DNA from: Nitrospirota bacterium
Lineage (GTDB): Bacteria; Nitrospirota; Nitrospiria; Nitrospirales; Nitrospiraceae
Reading direction: 5' to 3'
NCBI GenBank assembly: GCA_030645475.1
Contig: JAUSMA010000068.1
Span: 62,001 to 126,000 of the forward strand
Length of the DNA: 64,000 nt
The notes under the pieces were generated by a model. It worked only from the letters and a program-made list of their open reading frames with translations. It made no database searches and had not been told where the DNA came from. This document shows, in pieces, positions 1 to 9,605 of this stretch. How positions within the stretch are numbered: the stretch's first letter is position 1; each line of letters starts with the position of its first letter. A program made the position numbers and the translations under genes.

Positions 1-1
1 C

Positions 2-892
2 CTCATGAATCTCGATGGGCCACGAACGGCCAACGCACCGATAGAACGGACCTTCCCCGACCGCTGGATTTTGAGTCGTCTCAATCAAACGATTCAGCTT
101 GTGACATCAGAGTTAGAGGCCTATCGGTTCGATCGCGCGGCCAATGCCCTGTACCAATTCATCTGGCACGAGTACTGCGACTGGTACCTCGAACTGATCA
201 AACCGACATTGCAAAACCCCGCGAGCCCGGACGCGCCAGGGACCAGGCAAACGCTCGTCGACACATTTGAAACCACGATGAGGCTTCTGCACCCGTTCAT
301 GCCTTTTCTGACGGAAGAGATCTGGCAGACGCTTCCACACCAGGGTGAGAGCATCGTGGTTCAGCAGTACCCCACCGCTGAAGCGACCTGGACTGCGCCG
401 GAAATGGATCGCCGGTTTACGTTGCTCGAACAGACCATCGGTCTGGTCCGCTCGTCCCGCATGCTCTTGAACTATCCACCGGGACAACAAATTACGTTCT
501 ACGTCGCGCACGATGAACCGACGCGGCAGGGACATCTGGATCAACTCCGGAGCTACCTCGCCCATCTCGGTCGCGGCACGGTCGATCTGACACCGGCTAC
601 GACCTGGCCGACCAACAATCTGCTCCGGCTCATCACCGAAGGCTTATCCGTCGGCATCGTGGTGGCAGGCGATGTGGATCTCAACAAAGCACTGGACCGT
701 CTGCTCAAGCAACAATCAGAGCAGACGAAGGAGATGGATCGGCTGGAAGGAAAGCTGCGCAATCAGGAATTTACTGCCAAGGCTCCACCGGAGGTGATTA
801 CCGATCACCAGGATCGCCTGGCAAGCCTGCGCCGGGATCAAGCCATGCTCGCCAACAGCGAACAGCAATTGCGCGCCATGTTGGGAGCATAA
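2..892 (+). CDS. valS: Valine--tRNA ligase, C-terminal part
   Basis: Charges tRNA-Val with valine in the cytoplasm. Only the last ~296 residues lie in the window; the frame is open to the left edge, so the ATG at 5 is internal. The first two thirds match the class I anticodon-binding helical domain (WILSRL, then a FDRAANALYQFIWHEYCDWYLE block and PFMPFLTEEIWQ). The last ~65 residues form the charged coiled-coil tRNA-binding arm typical of ValRS (VDLNKALDRL, then LRNQEFTAKAPPEVI). The stop is 3 bp before the nadC start codon, so the two genes are probably co-transcribed. Confidence 0.95.
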   Translation, partial: LMNLDGPRTANAPIERTFPDRWILSRLNQTIQLVTSELEAYRFDRAANALYQFIWHEYCDWYLELIKPTLQNPASPDAPGTRQTLVDTFETTMRLLHPFMPFLTEEIWQTLPHQGESIVVQQYPTAEATWTAPEMDRRFTLLEQTIGLVRSSRMLLNYPPGQQITFYVAHDEPTRQGHLDQLRSYLAHLGRGTVDLTPATTWPTNNLLRLITEGLSVGIVVAGDVDLNKALDRLLKQQSEQTKEMDRLEGKLRNQEFTAKAPPEVITDHQDRLASLRRDQAMLANSEQQLRAMLGA

Positions 893-895
893 CCC

Positions 896-1798
896 ATGGT
901 CAGGCCTCCGGTTGCCGACATACGGCGCGCCGTTCGACTAGCGCTCCAAGAAGACCTCCCGCACGGCGACGTCACGACCGCCGTCCTCTTTCCCTCTGAG
1001 GTTCCGGCGCGCGCACGCATCGTCGCTCAGCAATCGCTGGTGGTCGCAGGCCTCGCCGCGGCCATTCATGTGTTTCGCGCCATCGACCCGACGCTCGTCC
1101 TCTCCATCCACCGCCAGGATGGGGACCGAGCACAGGATGGAGACTGCCTCCTCCAGATCGAAGGCGATGGGCGATCCATCCTCACGGCGGAACGAGTCGC
1201 CTTGAACTTTCTCCAACACCTCTCAGGCATCGCCACCTTGACGAGCCAATTTTGCGATGCCGTTCTCGGATACCCCGTGACGATCCTCGATACAAGAAAA
1301 ACCACCCCTGGGTTACGCGCCCTACAGAAATGGGCGGTCCTCCTCGGCGGAGGCACGAACCATCGCCCGTCCCTGAGCGACGGCATCCTCATCAAGGACA
1401 ATCATCTGGCGCTCCTCAGCCGAACGACCATGCCTATCAAAACTGCCTGCCGCAAGGCCAACGCCAAGGCCCCCAGCGGCATGACGGTGATTGTGGAAGT
1501 GGAATCATTAGAGGAGGTGAAACAGGCCCTCGCAGAGCCAGTCGATATCATCCTGTTGGATAACATGACCCCGACCATGGTGCGTCGCGCCGTCAAGTTG
1601 ATCAAGAGTCATGCACTGGTGGAAGTCTCCGGTGGAATCACCTTGAGCAATGTGCGGGCGATGGCAGCGGCAGGCCCGGACCGCATTTCCATCGGAGCCC
1701 TCACCCATTCAGCTCCCGCCGCAACACTCAGCCTGGAGCTCGAACTTCGCAGAGCTAGCAAGCTAAGCAAAATCCATGATAACAAGCGAGCTCGCTGA
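896..1798 (+). CDS. nadC: Nicotinate-nucleotide pyrophosphorylase (carboxylating)
   Basis: Quinolinate phosphoribosyltransferase: makes nicotinate mononucleotide, CO2 and PPi from quinolinate and PRPP in de novo NAD synthesis. At 300 residues it is close to the usual ~280-300. Visible family blocks are EDLPHGDVTT near the N-terminus, AERVALNFLQHLSGIAT, the substrate-binding DTRKTTPGLRALQKWAV followed by GGGTNHR, then LIKDNH, and VEVESLEEV and LLDNM in the barrel half. The start follows valS by 3 bp. Downstream is a dispersed palindromic repeat and then birA. Confidence 0.95.
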   Translation: MVRPPVADIRRAVRLALQEDLPHGDVTTAVLFPSEVPARARIVAQQSLVVAGLAAAIHVFRAIDPTLVLSIHRQDGDRAQDGDCLLQIEGDGRSILTAERVALNFLQHLSGIATLTSQFCDAVLGYPVTILDTRKTTPGLRALQKWAVLLGGGTNHRPSLSDGILIKDNHLALLSRTTMPIKTACRKANAKAPSGMTVIVEVESLEEVKQALAEPVDIILLDNMTPTMVRRAVKLIKSHALVEVSGGITLSNVRAMAAAGPDRISIGALTHSAPAATLSLELELRRASKLSKIHDNKRAR

Positions 1799-1832
1799 AG
1801 GTCTGAACCTGTGCAGCACAAGAAGTTCTCAC

Positions 1833-1955
1833 TGGATGCTCAAAACGTTCGTCCAACAAGGCCGCAGGCGAGTCGAAACCGGCGGCGTACCCTCAAGGGT
1901 ACGTTGAGGATTTCGATGAGCCGAGAACGACGTTGGCTGGCGTTTTCAGCATCCT
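1833..1955. repeat. Dispersed ~123-bp inverted-repeat element, copy 1
   Basis: Begins GGATGCTCAAAACGTTCGTCCA and ends with its near reverse complement finishing in CAGCATCC. The centre has a smaller palindrome, GTACCCTCAAGGGTAC. It shares ends and centre with copies at 2808, 8469, 25795, 33247 and 47185. It fills the nadC-birA gap and stops about 12 bp before the birA start codon, so birA's ribosome site directly abuts the element. Confidence 0.85.
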
Positions 1956-1967
1956 CTTAGGTGACCA

Positions 1968-2807
1968 GTGCAACCCTCGCCGCCCCTCACTCGCAATACG
2001 ATCCACAGCACCCTGTCGACCACCTGGCTGGGGCGTCGCATCGAACTGTTCGACGCCATACCTTCAACAAATCGAGAAGCGGTTCGCCTCGCACAGGCAA
2101 ACGTGGAACATGGTACGGTCGTCGTCGCCGACAGTCAGTCCGCTGGCCGCGGGAGGCTCGCCCGAACCTGGTTTTCTCCGGCTGGATCGAATCTCTATTG
2201 CTCTGCCATCCTCAAAGCCGCCCGCCCACCGGAACGCCTCACAGAATGGCTCTCCTGGCTCCCGCTCATCTCCGCGCTGGCCGCCGCCGAAGCGATTGAA
2301 GCCGTCTCGTCCCTCCACGTCTCCGTGAAATGGCCGAACGATCTCCTCATCTCGGAACGGAAAGTCGGCGGAATTCTCTGTGAGAGCGGCGCAGGGACAG
2401 GCTCAGCGCCATTCCAGGTCATTGGGATCGGGCTCAACGTCAATGTCGAACAGCAGGATTGGCCGGAAGAACTTCGCGAAACGGCCACGTCGATCTGGCA
2501 CGAGCAACAACGAGTCGTCGACCGCAATCGGCTCCTTGCCCAACTCCTCCTCGAACTTGAACATTGCATTGAGGAATTGGCGCTCCACGGAACCAGTCGG
2601 CTTTTGTTGGCCTATCACCAGCGCTGCTCGACCATCGGACAGCGAGTCAAGGCCATCTTGGCCAATGGAGACCTCTGCGTGGGAGTCGCCGAAGGGATCG
2701 GCCAGGACGGAGCCTTGATGCTACGGCCGGACGAGACCCAACCAGGCTCAAAGGAGCCGGCAATCCTGCATCTGCGCGTCGCTGACATTATCCACGTAAG
2801 AACCTAA
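1968..2807 (+). CDS. birA: Biotin--[acetyl-CoA-carboxylase] ligase
   Basis: Transfers biotin to carboxylase carrier lysines through biotinyl-AMP. 279 residues, read from a GTG start with AGGTGA a few bases upstream. The catalytic domain begins almost at once: STNREAVRLA, the SAGRGRLARTW biotin/ATP loop, VKWPNDLL, KVGGIL, and GIGLNVN. The C-terminal SH3-like subdomain follows (ILANGDLCVGVAEGIGQDGAL). There is no N-terminal helix-turn-helix, so this is the monofunctional form rather than a biotin-operon repressor. It precedes coaX, a frequent neighbour of birA in bacteria. Confidence 0.93.
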   Translation: MQPSPPLTRNTIHSTLSTTWLGRRIELFDAIPSTNREAVRLAQANVEHGTVVVADSQSAGRGRLARTWFSPAGSNLYCSAILKAARPPERLTEWLSWLPLISALAAAEAIEAVSSLHVSVKWPNDLLISERKVGGILCESGAGTGSAPFQVIGIGLNVNVEQQDWPEELRETATSIWHEQQRVVDRNRLLAQLLLELEHCIEELALHGTSRLLLAYHQRCSTIGQRVKAILANGDLCVGVAEGIGQDGALMLRPDETQPGSKEPAILHLRVADIIHVRT

Positions 2808-2930
2808 CAGGCTGCTGAAAAAGTCCGCAGCTTCGTTCTCGCAACGTTCAGACCCTCCACGTACCCCAGAGGGTACGCGCCGCCCCTTCACTCGCTGCGG
2901 CCTTGTTGGACGAACTTTTTGAGCAGCCTG
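2808..2930. repeat. Dispersed inverted-repeat element, copy 2
   Basis: Terminal repeats are a variant of the family: CAGGCTGCTGAAAAAGTCCG at the left and the inverse ending TTTTTGAGCAGCCTG at the right. The central palindrome GTACCCCAGAGGGTAC is kept. Its internal order is inverted relative to copies 1 and 3. It starts directly after the birA stop and could form a large hairpin that ends or stabilises the upstream transcript. Confidence 0.85.
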
Positions 2931-3042
2931 AAAATCGTCTCTCGATATCCAAACATACAAACTTTTGAATTTCAGGCAAACCGGCATTGTTTTTTTCGCA
3001 ACCTGCTAGCCAAATCCATTACCCCAAACGTACAATAGGCCC

Positions 3043-3834
3043 ATGCTCCTCGTCGTCGATATCGGCAACACCAACATTGTCTGGGGGGTCTATGAAGACC
3101 GCACCCTGGCAGCGCATTGGCGAATCGCCACGGACGTCAAAAAAACGTCCGACGAATACGGCATTCTCTTTGCCAGTCTCCTCGCGGCAGCAGGAATTCC
3201 TACGCAACGTCTCACCGGCGCCATCGTCTCCAGCGTCGTCCCGGCGTTGACCGGAACTGTCGAACAGATGCTGGAAGAATACTTTTATCAGCGCGCCCTG
3301 GTGGTCTCCTCGAATACGGACACGGGCCTCACCCTCCGTTACGATAATCCAAAAGAAATAGGCAGCGACCGGCTGGTCAACGCCGCCGCCGCCTATCATA
3401 AATATCGCCGAGACCTCATCATCGTCGACTTTGGAACCGCCACCACCTTTTGCGCCATCACGGCAGAAGGCCAATACCTCGGAGGCGTCATCGCCCCCGG
3501 CCTCGGAATCTCGGCGGAAGCGCTCTTCGCACGCGCCGCCAAACTGGCCAAAGTAGAATTGATCAGGCCCAAGACCGTGATCGGTACCGACACCGCCAGC
3601 AGCATTCAAGCAGGGCTCTTGTTCGGCTATGCCGGACTGGTCGATACGGTCGTCCGGCGAATGGAACAGGAACTCGGACGGTCGGCCTATGTCATCGGCA
3701 CCGGAGGGCTTAGCTCCATTCTGGCTTCGGAAACGACTTCAATCCAAAAAATCGAACCACTCCTCACGCTAGAAGGCCTTGAACTTCTTTATCGACGAGC
3801 TCAGGGTGCTCCATTGCCTTCCCTGCCGGTCTAA
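3043..3834 (+). CDS. coaX: Type III pantothenate kinase
   Basis: Phosphorylates pantothenate, the first step of coenzyme A synthesis. 263 residues, normal for CoaX. Motifs of the ASKHA fold are clear: VVDIGNTNIVWG (phosphate 1), GSDRLVNAAAAY, VDFGTATTFCAI (phosphate 2), GGVIAPGLGISAEAL, and GTGGLSSI (adenosine region). Type III enzymes are not feedback-inhibited by CoA and typically need a monovalent cation; this is family knowledge. It stands alone between a repeat element and the grpE-dnaK-dnaJ group. Confidence 0.95.
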   Translation: MLLVVDIGNTNIVWGVYEDRTLAAHWRIATDVKKTSDEYGILFASLLAAAGIPTQRLTGAIVSSVVPALTGTVEQMLEEYFYQRALVVSSNTDTGLTLRYDNPKEIGSDRLVNAAAAYHKYRRDLIIVDFGTATTFCAITAEGQYLGGVIAPGLGISAEALFARAAKLAKVELIRPKTVIGTDTASSIQAGLLFGYAGLVDTVVRRMEQELGRSAYVIGTGGLSSILASETTSIQKIEPLLTLEGLELLYRRAQGAPLPSLPV

Positions 3835-3925
3835 CCGCCATCCCATGCACAAGTAATTAATTTTTCTGGGCCCCGTTGACTTTATGGGGCCTGTGGCTAT
3901 CTCCAGACGGACAGAGGAGTCTTTC

Positions 3926-4492
3926 ATGGCTGAAGAACAGCAGAACGTGAATACAATCGACGACTTGGATCCTTTCTCTGAGGGCACCGCCTCCACCGCA
4001 GAGAAACCCATCTCAGTCGCAGAGCTCCAGCAGGCGCTCACGGCAAAGGCGGAAGAGGCGAAGGGATTGAATGACAAGTATCTTCGGCTCGCAGCCGAGT
4101 TCGACAACTATAAGCGGCTGACCCAGCGGGACCAGCGGGACCAGATCCGGTTCGGCCATGAGTCCTTGCTCAAGGAACTCTTACCGGTTGTCGATAATCT
4201 CGAACGGGCCATCAAGGCCTCACGAGAGGGGGGCAGCAGTGATGTTCTCATCCAAGGCGTGGAGCTTACCCTCAAGCAGTTGACAGGAGCCCTGACGAGA
4301 TTTCATGTCACACCCATTGAGACGATCGGCAAGCCGTTCGATCCCGCCACTCATCAATCCGTGACCTCCGTCCCGTCCGAGAAAGTTCCGGAGCAGCATG
4401 TGGTCGATGAGTTTCAGCGGGGTTACCTCCTCCACGACCGTATTTTACGGGCGGCCATGGTGAGCATCTCGACGGGACGAGCCGACAGCTGA
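3926..4492 (+). CDS. grpE: Nucleotide exchange factor GrpE
   Basis: Releases ADP from DnaK during the chaperone cycle. The ATG at 3926 is preferred over the longer frame from 3884 because AGAGGAGT lies just upstream; this gives 188 residues. An acidic N-terminus leads into the long helix (LNDKYLRLAAEFDNYKRLTQRD), then VVDNLERAI and the beta-wing end (PATHQSVTSVPSEKVPEQHVVDEFQRGYLLHDRILRAAMV). Stands 75 bp ahead of dnaK. No CIRCE element or hrcA gene was found upstream. Confidence 0.95.
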   Translation: MAEEQQNVNTIDDLDPFSEGTASTAEKPISVAELQQALTAKAEEAKGLNDKYLRLAAEFDNYKRLTQRDQRDQIRFGHESLLKELLPVVDNLERAIKASREGGSSDVLIQGVELTLKQLTGALTRFHVTPIETIGKPFDPATHQSVTSVPSEKVPEQHVVDEFQRGYLLHDRILRAAMVSISTGRADS

Positions 4493-4567
4493 ACGGAAAC
4501 AGACGAGACCATCAATTCATCGTAACCACATCATCAAAGCCAGACTTAGTTAGGGAGGAGTAGGCAC

Positions 4568-6493
4568 ATGGGCAAAGTGATCGGCATCGACCTTGGAACC
4601 ACAAACTCCTGCGTATCCATCATGAGCGGTGGCGAACCGGTTGTGATTGCCAACGCAGAAGGCGCCCGCACGACACCGTCCGTCGTCGCCATCACCGAGA
4701 AGGGCGAACGTCTCGTCGGACAGATTGCGAAGCGGCAGGCGATTACCAATCCGGAGAACACGATTTTCTCCGTGAAACGCCTCATGGGCCGCAAGTTCAA
4801 CAGCAAGCAGGTGGCTGACGCCGCCAAGCGCCTGCCCTATAAAGTGATCGAGGGGGACAACGGCGACGCCTACGTCGAATTGCGCGGCAAGCGCTACAGC
4901 CCGCCGGAAGTCTCCGCCATGATTTTGCAAAAGATGCGGCAGACCGCAGAAGACTATCTCGGTGAAAAGGTCACCGAAGCGGTCATCACCGTCCCGGCCT
5001 ATTTCGACGACAGCCAACGTCAGGCCACTAAAGATGCGGGCCAGGTCGCAGGCTTGACCGTCCTCCGCATCATTAACGAACCGACCGCCGCAGCCCTGGC
5101 CTACGGTCTGGACAAGAAGAAAGACGAGCGGGTTGCCGTCTACGATTTGGGCGGCGGGACATTCGACGTCTCCATCCTTGAAATCGGCGACGGTGTCTTC
5201 GAGGTCAAATCCACCAACGGCGATACCTACCTCGGTGGCGACGACTTCGATCAGCGAGTCATGGACTGGCTGGTCGATGAGTTCAAAAAGGATCAAGGCA
5301 TCGATCTCCGGAAGGACCGTATGGCCCTTCAACGCCTGAAAGAGGCGGCGGAACGCGCCAAGATCGAACTCTCCTCGTCACAGGACACCGAGATCAATCT
5401 GCCGTTCATCACGGCCGACGCGACCGGCCCCAAGCACCTGGTCATGAAGCTGACCCGTGCAAAGCTTGAGCAATTGGTCGACGATCTGATTAAGCGGTCC
5501 ATCGAGCCCTGTAAAAAGGCGCTCTCCGACGCCGGTGTTTCGGCACGCGACATCAACGAAGTCGTCCTCGTCGGCGGCATGACCCGCATGCCGAAGGTCA
5601 TTCAGGCCGTCAAAGAATTCTTCGGAAAAGAGCCACACCGGGGTGTGAACCCTGACGAAGTGGTCGCCATCGGCGCCGGCATTCAAGGCGGCGTACTCAA
5701 AGGCGAAGTCAAGGACGTGTTGCTCCTCGACGTCACGCCGCTCTCGCTGGGCATCGAAACCCTCGGCGGTGTCTTCACGAAGTTGATCGAGCGGAACACG
5801 ACCGTTCCGACGAAAAAGAGCCAGGTCTTCTCGACGGCGGCCGACAATCAAACGGCGGTGACCATTCGAGTCTTCCAAGGCGAACGCGAGATGGCGAACG
5901 ACAACAAACTCCTGGGACAATTCGACTTGGTCGGCCTGCCTCCTGCGCCCCGCGGGATGCCGCAAGTTGAAGTGACGTTCGACATCGATGCGAACGGCAT
6001 CGTCCATGTCTCGGCCAAAGATTTGGCGACACAGAAGGAACAGTCCATCAAGATTACGGCCTCCAGCGGCTTGAGCAAGGAAGAAGTCGAGAAACTGGTG
6101 AAGGATGCCCAGGCCCATACGGATGAGGATAAGAAGCGGCGGAAGACCGCGGAAGCTAAAAACCAGGCCGACACTCTGATCTACCAGACGGAAAAGAACC
6201 TGAGCGAACATGGCGATAAAATCGCCGCTGAGGACAAGACCAAAGTCGAGGAAGCCGTGACCGCGCTGAAAAAGGCGATGGAAGGAACGGACCCCGAGGC
6301 GATCGAGTCTGCCACCCAGGCCTTGACGACGGCATCCCACAAGTTGGCTGAGGAAATGTACAAAGCCGCCTCGGCATCGGCGGCAGCCGGAAGCGGCGCC
6401 AGCTCCGAAGGCGGAGCCGGAGCCGGCGAAACCAAGACGGATGAAAAGGTCGTCGACGCAGAATTCGAAGAAGTAGACAAAGAAAAGAAGTAA
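4568..6493 (+). CDS. dnaK: Chaperone protein DnaK (Hsp70)
   Basis: ATP-driven chaperone that binds exposed hydrophobic segments. 641 residues, standard length. The ATPase half starts [16 protein letters not shown] and includes [43 protein letters not shown] and the [12 protein letters not shown] signature. The linker [16 protein letters not shown] leads into the substrate-binding domain and helical lid, and the tail is Gly/Ala-rich ending in an acidic [15 protein letters not shown] strong AGGGAGGAG ribosome site precedes the start. Sits between grpE and dnaJ. Confidence 0.98.
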   Translation: MGKVIGIDLGTTNSCVSIMSGGEPVVIANAEGARTTPSVVAITEKGERLVGQIAKRQAITNPENTIFSVKRLMGRKFNSKQVADAAKRLPYKVIEGDNGDAYVELRGKRYSPPEVSAMILQKMRQTAEDYLGEKVTEAVITVPAYFDDSQRQATKDAGQVAGLTVLRIINEPTAAALAYGLDKKKDERVAVYDLGGGTFDVSILEIGDGVFEVKSTNGDTYLGGDDFDQRVMDWLVDEFKKDQGIDLRKDRMALQRLKEAAERAKIELSSSQDTEINLPFITADATGPKHLVMKLTRAKLEQLVDDLIKRSIEPCKKALSDAGVSARDINEVVLVGGMTRMPKVIQAVKEFFGKEPHRGVNPDEVVAIGAGIQGGVLKGEVKDVLLLDVTPLSLGIETLGGVFTKLIERNTTVPTKKSQVFSTAADNQTAVTIRVFQGEREMANDNKLLGQFDLVGLPPAPRGMPQVEVTFDIDANGIVHVSAKDLATQKEQSIKITASSGLSKEEVEKLVKDAQAHTDEDKKRRKTAEAKNQADTLIYQTEKNLSEHGDKIAAEDKTKVEEAVTALKKAMEGTDPEAIESATQALTTASHKLAEEMYKAASASAAAGSGASSEGGAGAGETKTDEKVVDAEFEEVDKEKK

Positions 6494-6511
6494 GTTAGAC
6501 TATCGTCGGTG

Positions 6512-6544
6512 AGACCGAGCTTCGTCGAACACGAGGCTCGGTCT
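6512..6544 (+). terminator. Strong intergenic hairpin between dnaK and dnaJ
   Basis: AGACCGAGC at 6512-6520 pairs with GCTCGGTCT at 6536-6544, and the stem continues inward by five pairs (one G-T) to a five-base loop. No T-run follows, so it may act as an mRNA processing or stability element, or a partial attenuator lowering dnaJ relative to dnaK, rather than a full intrinsic terminator. Confidence 0.6.
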
Positions 6545-6575
6545 TGCTGTACGTTCACCCAGAGAGATCGCGACC

Positions 6576-7685
6576 GTGTCCAAGCGTGACTACTACGAAA
6601 CCTTAGGCGTCGAACGAACCGCCTCCGAAGACGAACTCAAGAAGGCCTACCGCAAGATGGCCCGTCAGCATCACCCCGATCTCCAGACGGGAGACGCTCA
6701 GAAGAAAACCTCAGAAGAGAAGTTCAAAGAAGTCAACGAGGCCTATGAGACGCTGAGCGACCAAGAGAAACGCAAACGTTATGACATGTTCGGCCATGCC
6801 GGGGCACAACAGGGCGGCGGGCCTGAAGGATTTGGCGGAAGCGGATTCGGCGACGCCTTCAACGATATCTTCGAAGATTTCTTCGGGGGCCAGCGAGGCG
6901 GCAATCGAGCGGAGCGCGGCAACGACCTCCAGTACAATCTGGAACTGACCTTCGAAGAAGCCGTCTACGGAAAAGAGGCCAAACTTAAAATCCCTCGTTG
7001 GGAAGTCTGCTCCGACTGTAAGGGAAGCGGCGCCAAAAGTGCAGCCTCGGTCAAGACCTGCCCGAGCTGTAAAGGGGCCGGCCAGATGCGGTTCCAGCAA
7101 GGCTTCTTCAGCATCAGCCGTCCCTGCGGTCAATGCGAGGGAGCGGGACGGATCATCACAGAGCCCTGTCCCGCCTGCCAAGGCCGTCAACGCACCTATC
7201 GAGAACGCACCATCGCCGTCCATATCCCTGCCGGCATCGAGTCAGGCATGCGCCTACGCCTCTCGAATGAAGGGGAACATGGAGTCAACGCAGGGCCTCC
7301 CGGCGACCTCTATGTGGCAATCACCGTTAAGCCACACCCGGTCTTTCAACGCCAAGGGCACGACATCCTCTGCGACGTCCATATTCATGTCGTCACCGCC
7401 ATGCTCGGAGGAAAGATCGAAGTCCCCACGCTCAAAGGCAATACCATCATCAAGATTCCTGCCGGCACACAACAAGATAAGATTCTGCGCCTCAAGGGCT
7501 TGGGCATTCCCAGCCTCAAGAGCCAGAATACCGGCGACCAGCTCTTTGTCATCAAGATCCAAATCCCCACCAAGCTGACCGCTCGTCAGAAAGAATTACT
7601 CACGGAGTTTGCCAAAGAGAGCGGCATGACGATGGAAGAAGACGGCGACGGATTCTTCGACAAGATGAAAACCTTCTTCGAATAG
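6576..7685 (+). CDS. dnaJ: Chaperone protein DnaJ
   Basis: Hsp40 co-chaperone that delivers substrates to DnaK and triggers its ATPase. Read from GTG at 6576 with AGAGAGA upstream; 369 residues. The J domain covers about 1-70 with HPD at 33-35. A Gly/Phe region follows (GGGPEGFGGSGFG), then four zinc-finger repeats: CSDCKGSG, CPSCKGAG, CGQCEGAG and CPACQGRQ. The last repeat lacks its final glycine. The C-terminal substrate domains end in FFDKMKTFFE. Linked to dnaK through the hairpin and to rsmE 30 bp downstream. Confidence 0.96.
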   Translation: MSKRDYYETLGVERTASEDELKKAYRKMARQHHPDLQTGDAQKKTSEEKFKEVNEAYETLSDQEKRKRYDMFGHAGAQQGGGPEGFGGSGFGDAFNDIFEDFFGGQRGGNRAERGNDLQYNLELTFEEAVYGKEAKLKIPRWEVCSDCKGSGAKSAASVKTCPSCKGAGQMRFQQGFFSISRPCGQCEGAGRIITEPCPACQGRQRTYRERTIAVHIPAGIESGMRLRLSNEGEHGVNAGPPGDLYVAITVKPHPVFQRQGHDILCDVHIHVVTAMLGGKIEVPTLKGNTIIKIPAGTQQDKILRLKGLGIPSLKSQNTGDQLFVIKIQIPTKLTARQKELLTEFAKESGMTMEEDGDGFFDKMKTFFE

Positions 7686-7715
7686 CGCCGGCGGTTATCG
7701 CCCGGCACCTGCACT

Positions 7716-8456
7716 ATGTCCACGTTCTTCGTCGCTCCTGACGCCGTCACTCCCCCCACGATCCGCATGACCGGTGATCTGCTCCATCATCTGCGCGATA
7801 GTCTTCGCTTGCATCCTGGCACCCTGCTCACCCTGAACGACGGATGCGGAACCCGCTATCGCGTAGAAGTGACCCAGGTCTCCTCGCAGGCCATCGACAG
7901 CCGCATCATCGACCAACACACCGAATCGGGTCGCAAGATCTCGCCGATCGTGCTCGGGCAGGCCTTGATCAAAGGCGACAAGATGGACTGGGTGATTCAG
8001 AAGGCAACCGAGCTCGGAGTCGATACGATCGTACCCATCCAAAGCGCACACAGTGTCATCAAGCTCAACCCGGAACGTCTTGAGCATCAACGATCCAGAT
8101 GGGAACGCATTGCGCGAGACGCGGCACAACAGTCGGAGCGGTGGACGATTCCCACCGTCGCAGACCCTCTAGACCTCGCACAGATCTGCCGCCACTACGC
8201 CTCGGCATCTGTGAAAGGCCTACTCGCGGAACGCTCCAGCGGCCCTTCGCTCGCCACCATCCCGTTGCCACAGGACCATCAGCACCCGATTGTTTTGTTG
8301 ATTGGACCGGAGGGAGGATGGGCGCCAGAGGAGCAACGTCTTGCACAAGAGCAGGGCTTCATCCCGCTCACCCTTGGGCCACGAATCTTGCGGGCCGAGA
8401 CCGCAGCGATCGCCGCGCTCAGCATTCTCCAGTCACGACTCGATGAGTTGGGTTAA
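7716..8456 (+). CDS. rsmE: 16S rRNA (uracil-1498-N3)-methyltransferase
   Basis: SPOUT-class enzyme that methylates U1498 of 16S rRNA with SAM. 246 residues, usual size. Motifs include GQALIKGDKMDWVIQKATELGVDTIVPI, AAQQSERWTIP, and the knotted SAM site LLIGPEGGWAPEE followed by LGPRILRAETAAIAAL. Follows dnaJ closely, a common arrangement. Its 3' side meets a dispersed repeat lying between it and a convergent gene. Confidence 0.93.
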   Translation: MSTFFVAPDAVTPPTIRMTGDLLHHLRDSLRLHPGTLLTLNDGCGTRYRVEVTQVSSQAIDSRIIDQHTESGRKISPIVLGQALIKGDKMDWVIQKATELGVDTIVPIQSAHSVIKLNPERLEHQRSRWERIARDAAQQSERWTIPTVADPLDLAQICRHYASASVKGLLAERSSGPSLATIPLPQDHQHPIVLLIGPEGGWAPEEQRLAQEQGFIPLTLGPRILRAETAAIAALSILQSRLDELG

Positions 8457-8468
8457 GCCGGCCAGATA

Positions 8469-8593
8469 CAGGATGCTCAAAAAGGCCGTCAGCAAGGCCG
8501 CAGCCGATGATAGCACCGGAGGCGTAGCCTCTAGGCTACGTTGAGGATGCTGTCGAGGCGAGAACGAAGCTGGCGGACTTTTTCAGCATCCTG
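8469..8593. repeat. Dispersed inverted-repeat element, copy 3
   Basis: Canonical copy. Left end CAGGATGCTCAAAAAGGCCG, right end the inverse finishing TTTTTCAGCATCCTG, centre GTAGCCTCTAGGCTAC. It fills the gap between convergent rsmE and the Ycf48-like gene, where a long hairpin could serve as a two-way terminator. Confidence 0.88.
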
Positions 8594-8600
8594 CCAGCCA

Positions 8601-9605
8601 TCAGCGGTTGGTGCTCAACCGAACAATCGTGCCTTTCTCTCCACCGGCCCAGCCCTGCGTGCCATCTGAGAACGAGAGACCGAACAGCGAGGCCTTGGCG
8701 ATCGCACCCTGCTCAATCCAGGTAAATCCGCTATCGATGGTCCGGTAAACCATACCCCGTTCTCCCACAATCCATCCGTTCTGAGGGTCCGTAAAGCGGA
8801 CACGTAAGAGATCGGTCAGCTTCGTACAGGTCAGGGTGCAGGGTAACGTGCGATCGATCCATAGATTGCCGCCATTGGTCGTTTGGAAGATGGCGCCGGC
8901 ATTCCCGACGACCCAGCCGGTCGAAGCGTCAGAATAATACACATCGAATAGAGTGACCGCCCCCTGCATGTCTTGTGCAGTCCAGGTGGCTCCCCCATTA
9001 TCCGTCATCAACACAGTCCCCACCGCTCCAACCGCCGTCCCATGCTGCGAGGTAAGAAATTGAACCGCGTAGAGGGCGGCGTTCGTCTTGCTCGCTTGAT
9101 CGCCCCAATGGGCTCCGCCGTCTGTCGTATGAAGAATGGTGCCGTTGCCACCGACCACCCACCCCTCGTTGGGCGACACGAACGAGAGGCCGTAGAACGA
9201 TACTTGCGTATCCACGAATTGCGCATGCCAAGTATGGCCCCCGTCTTGGCTTTGGCGAATCGTGCCATTGGCTCCGACGGCCCAGCCTAACTTCTCGTTC
9301 ATAAAGAAGACACCAGAAAGGGTTGCCGTGGTCCCGCTCACGATCTTCTTCCACCGCTTCCCACCGTCAGACGTCTTCAGGATGGTGCCTCCAGCCCCGA
9401 CAGCCCACCCCAATTGAGGCGTACGAAAATACAGCGCCATCAGCGTAGTTTCAGTATGACTTTCTTGAGGAGTGATTGTCAGAGGAGAGTCAGCAGCCCA
9501 GGAGGAAGAGGCACATAACCATGCCCCAAACGTGATGGCGATCGCCATGTGAGCAACAGGGGAAAGAACGAACCGCTGCCATGATCCTGACCACCCGTAT
9601 CTCAC
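8601..9605 (-). CDS. Exported Ycf48/BNR-like seven-bladed propeller protein
   Basis: 334 residues with an N-terminal signal peptide (hydrophobic MAIAITFGAWLCASSSWA). The mature part has about seven repeats of the form GWAVGxxGTIxxTxDGGxxW, the hallmark of Ycf48 / photosynthesis-system-II-assembly-like and BNR/sialidase-type propellers. In phototrophs Ycf48 helps assemble photosystem II; here the ligand is unknown and a binding or scaffold role outside the cytoplasm is inferred. The GTG start overlaps the stop of the upstream IPT gene by 4 bp (GTGA), so translation is probably coupled and the two proteins likely act together. Confidence 0.8.
   Translation of the reverse strand: MRYGWSGSWQRFVLSPVAHMAIAITFGAWLCASSSWAADSPLTITPQESHTETTLMALYFRTPQLGWAVGAGGTILKTSDGGKRWKKIVSGTTATLSGVFFMNEKLGWAVGANGTIRQSQDGGHTWHAQFVDTQVSFYGLSFVSPNEGWVVGGNGTILHTTDGGAHWGDQASKTNAALYAVQFLTSQHGTAVGAVGTVLMTDNGGATWTAQDMQGAVTLFDVYYSDASTGWVVGNAGAIFQTTNGGNLWIDRTLPCTLTCTKLTDLLRVRFTDPQNGWIVGERGMVYRTIDSGFTWIEQGAIAKASLFGLSFSDGTQGWAGGEKGTIVRLSTNR

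Noticed and set aside
3835-3925. CIRCE element or HrcA control of grpE-dnaK
   Set aside because: No TTAGCACTC-N9-GAGTGCTAA was found; only a short GGCCCC/GGGGCC hairpin without T-run is present.
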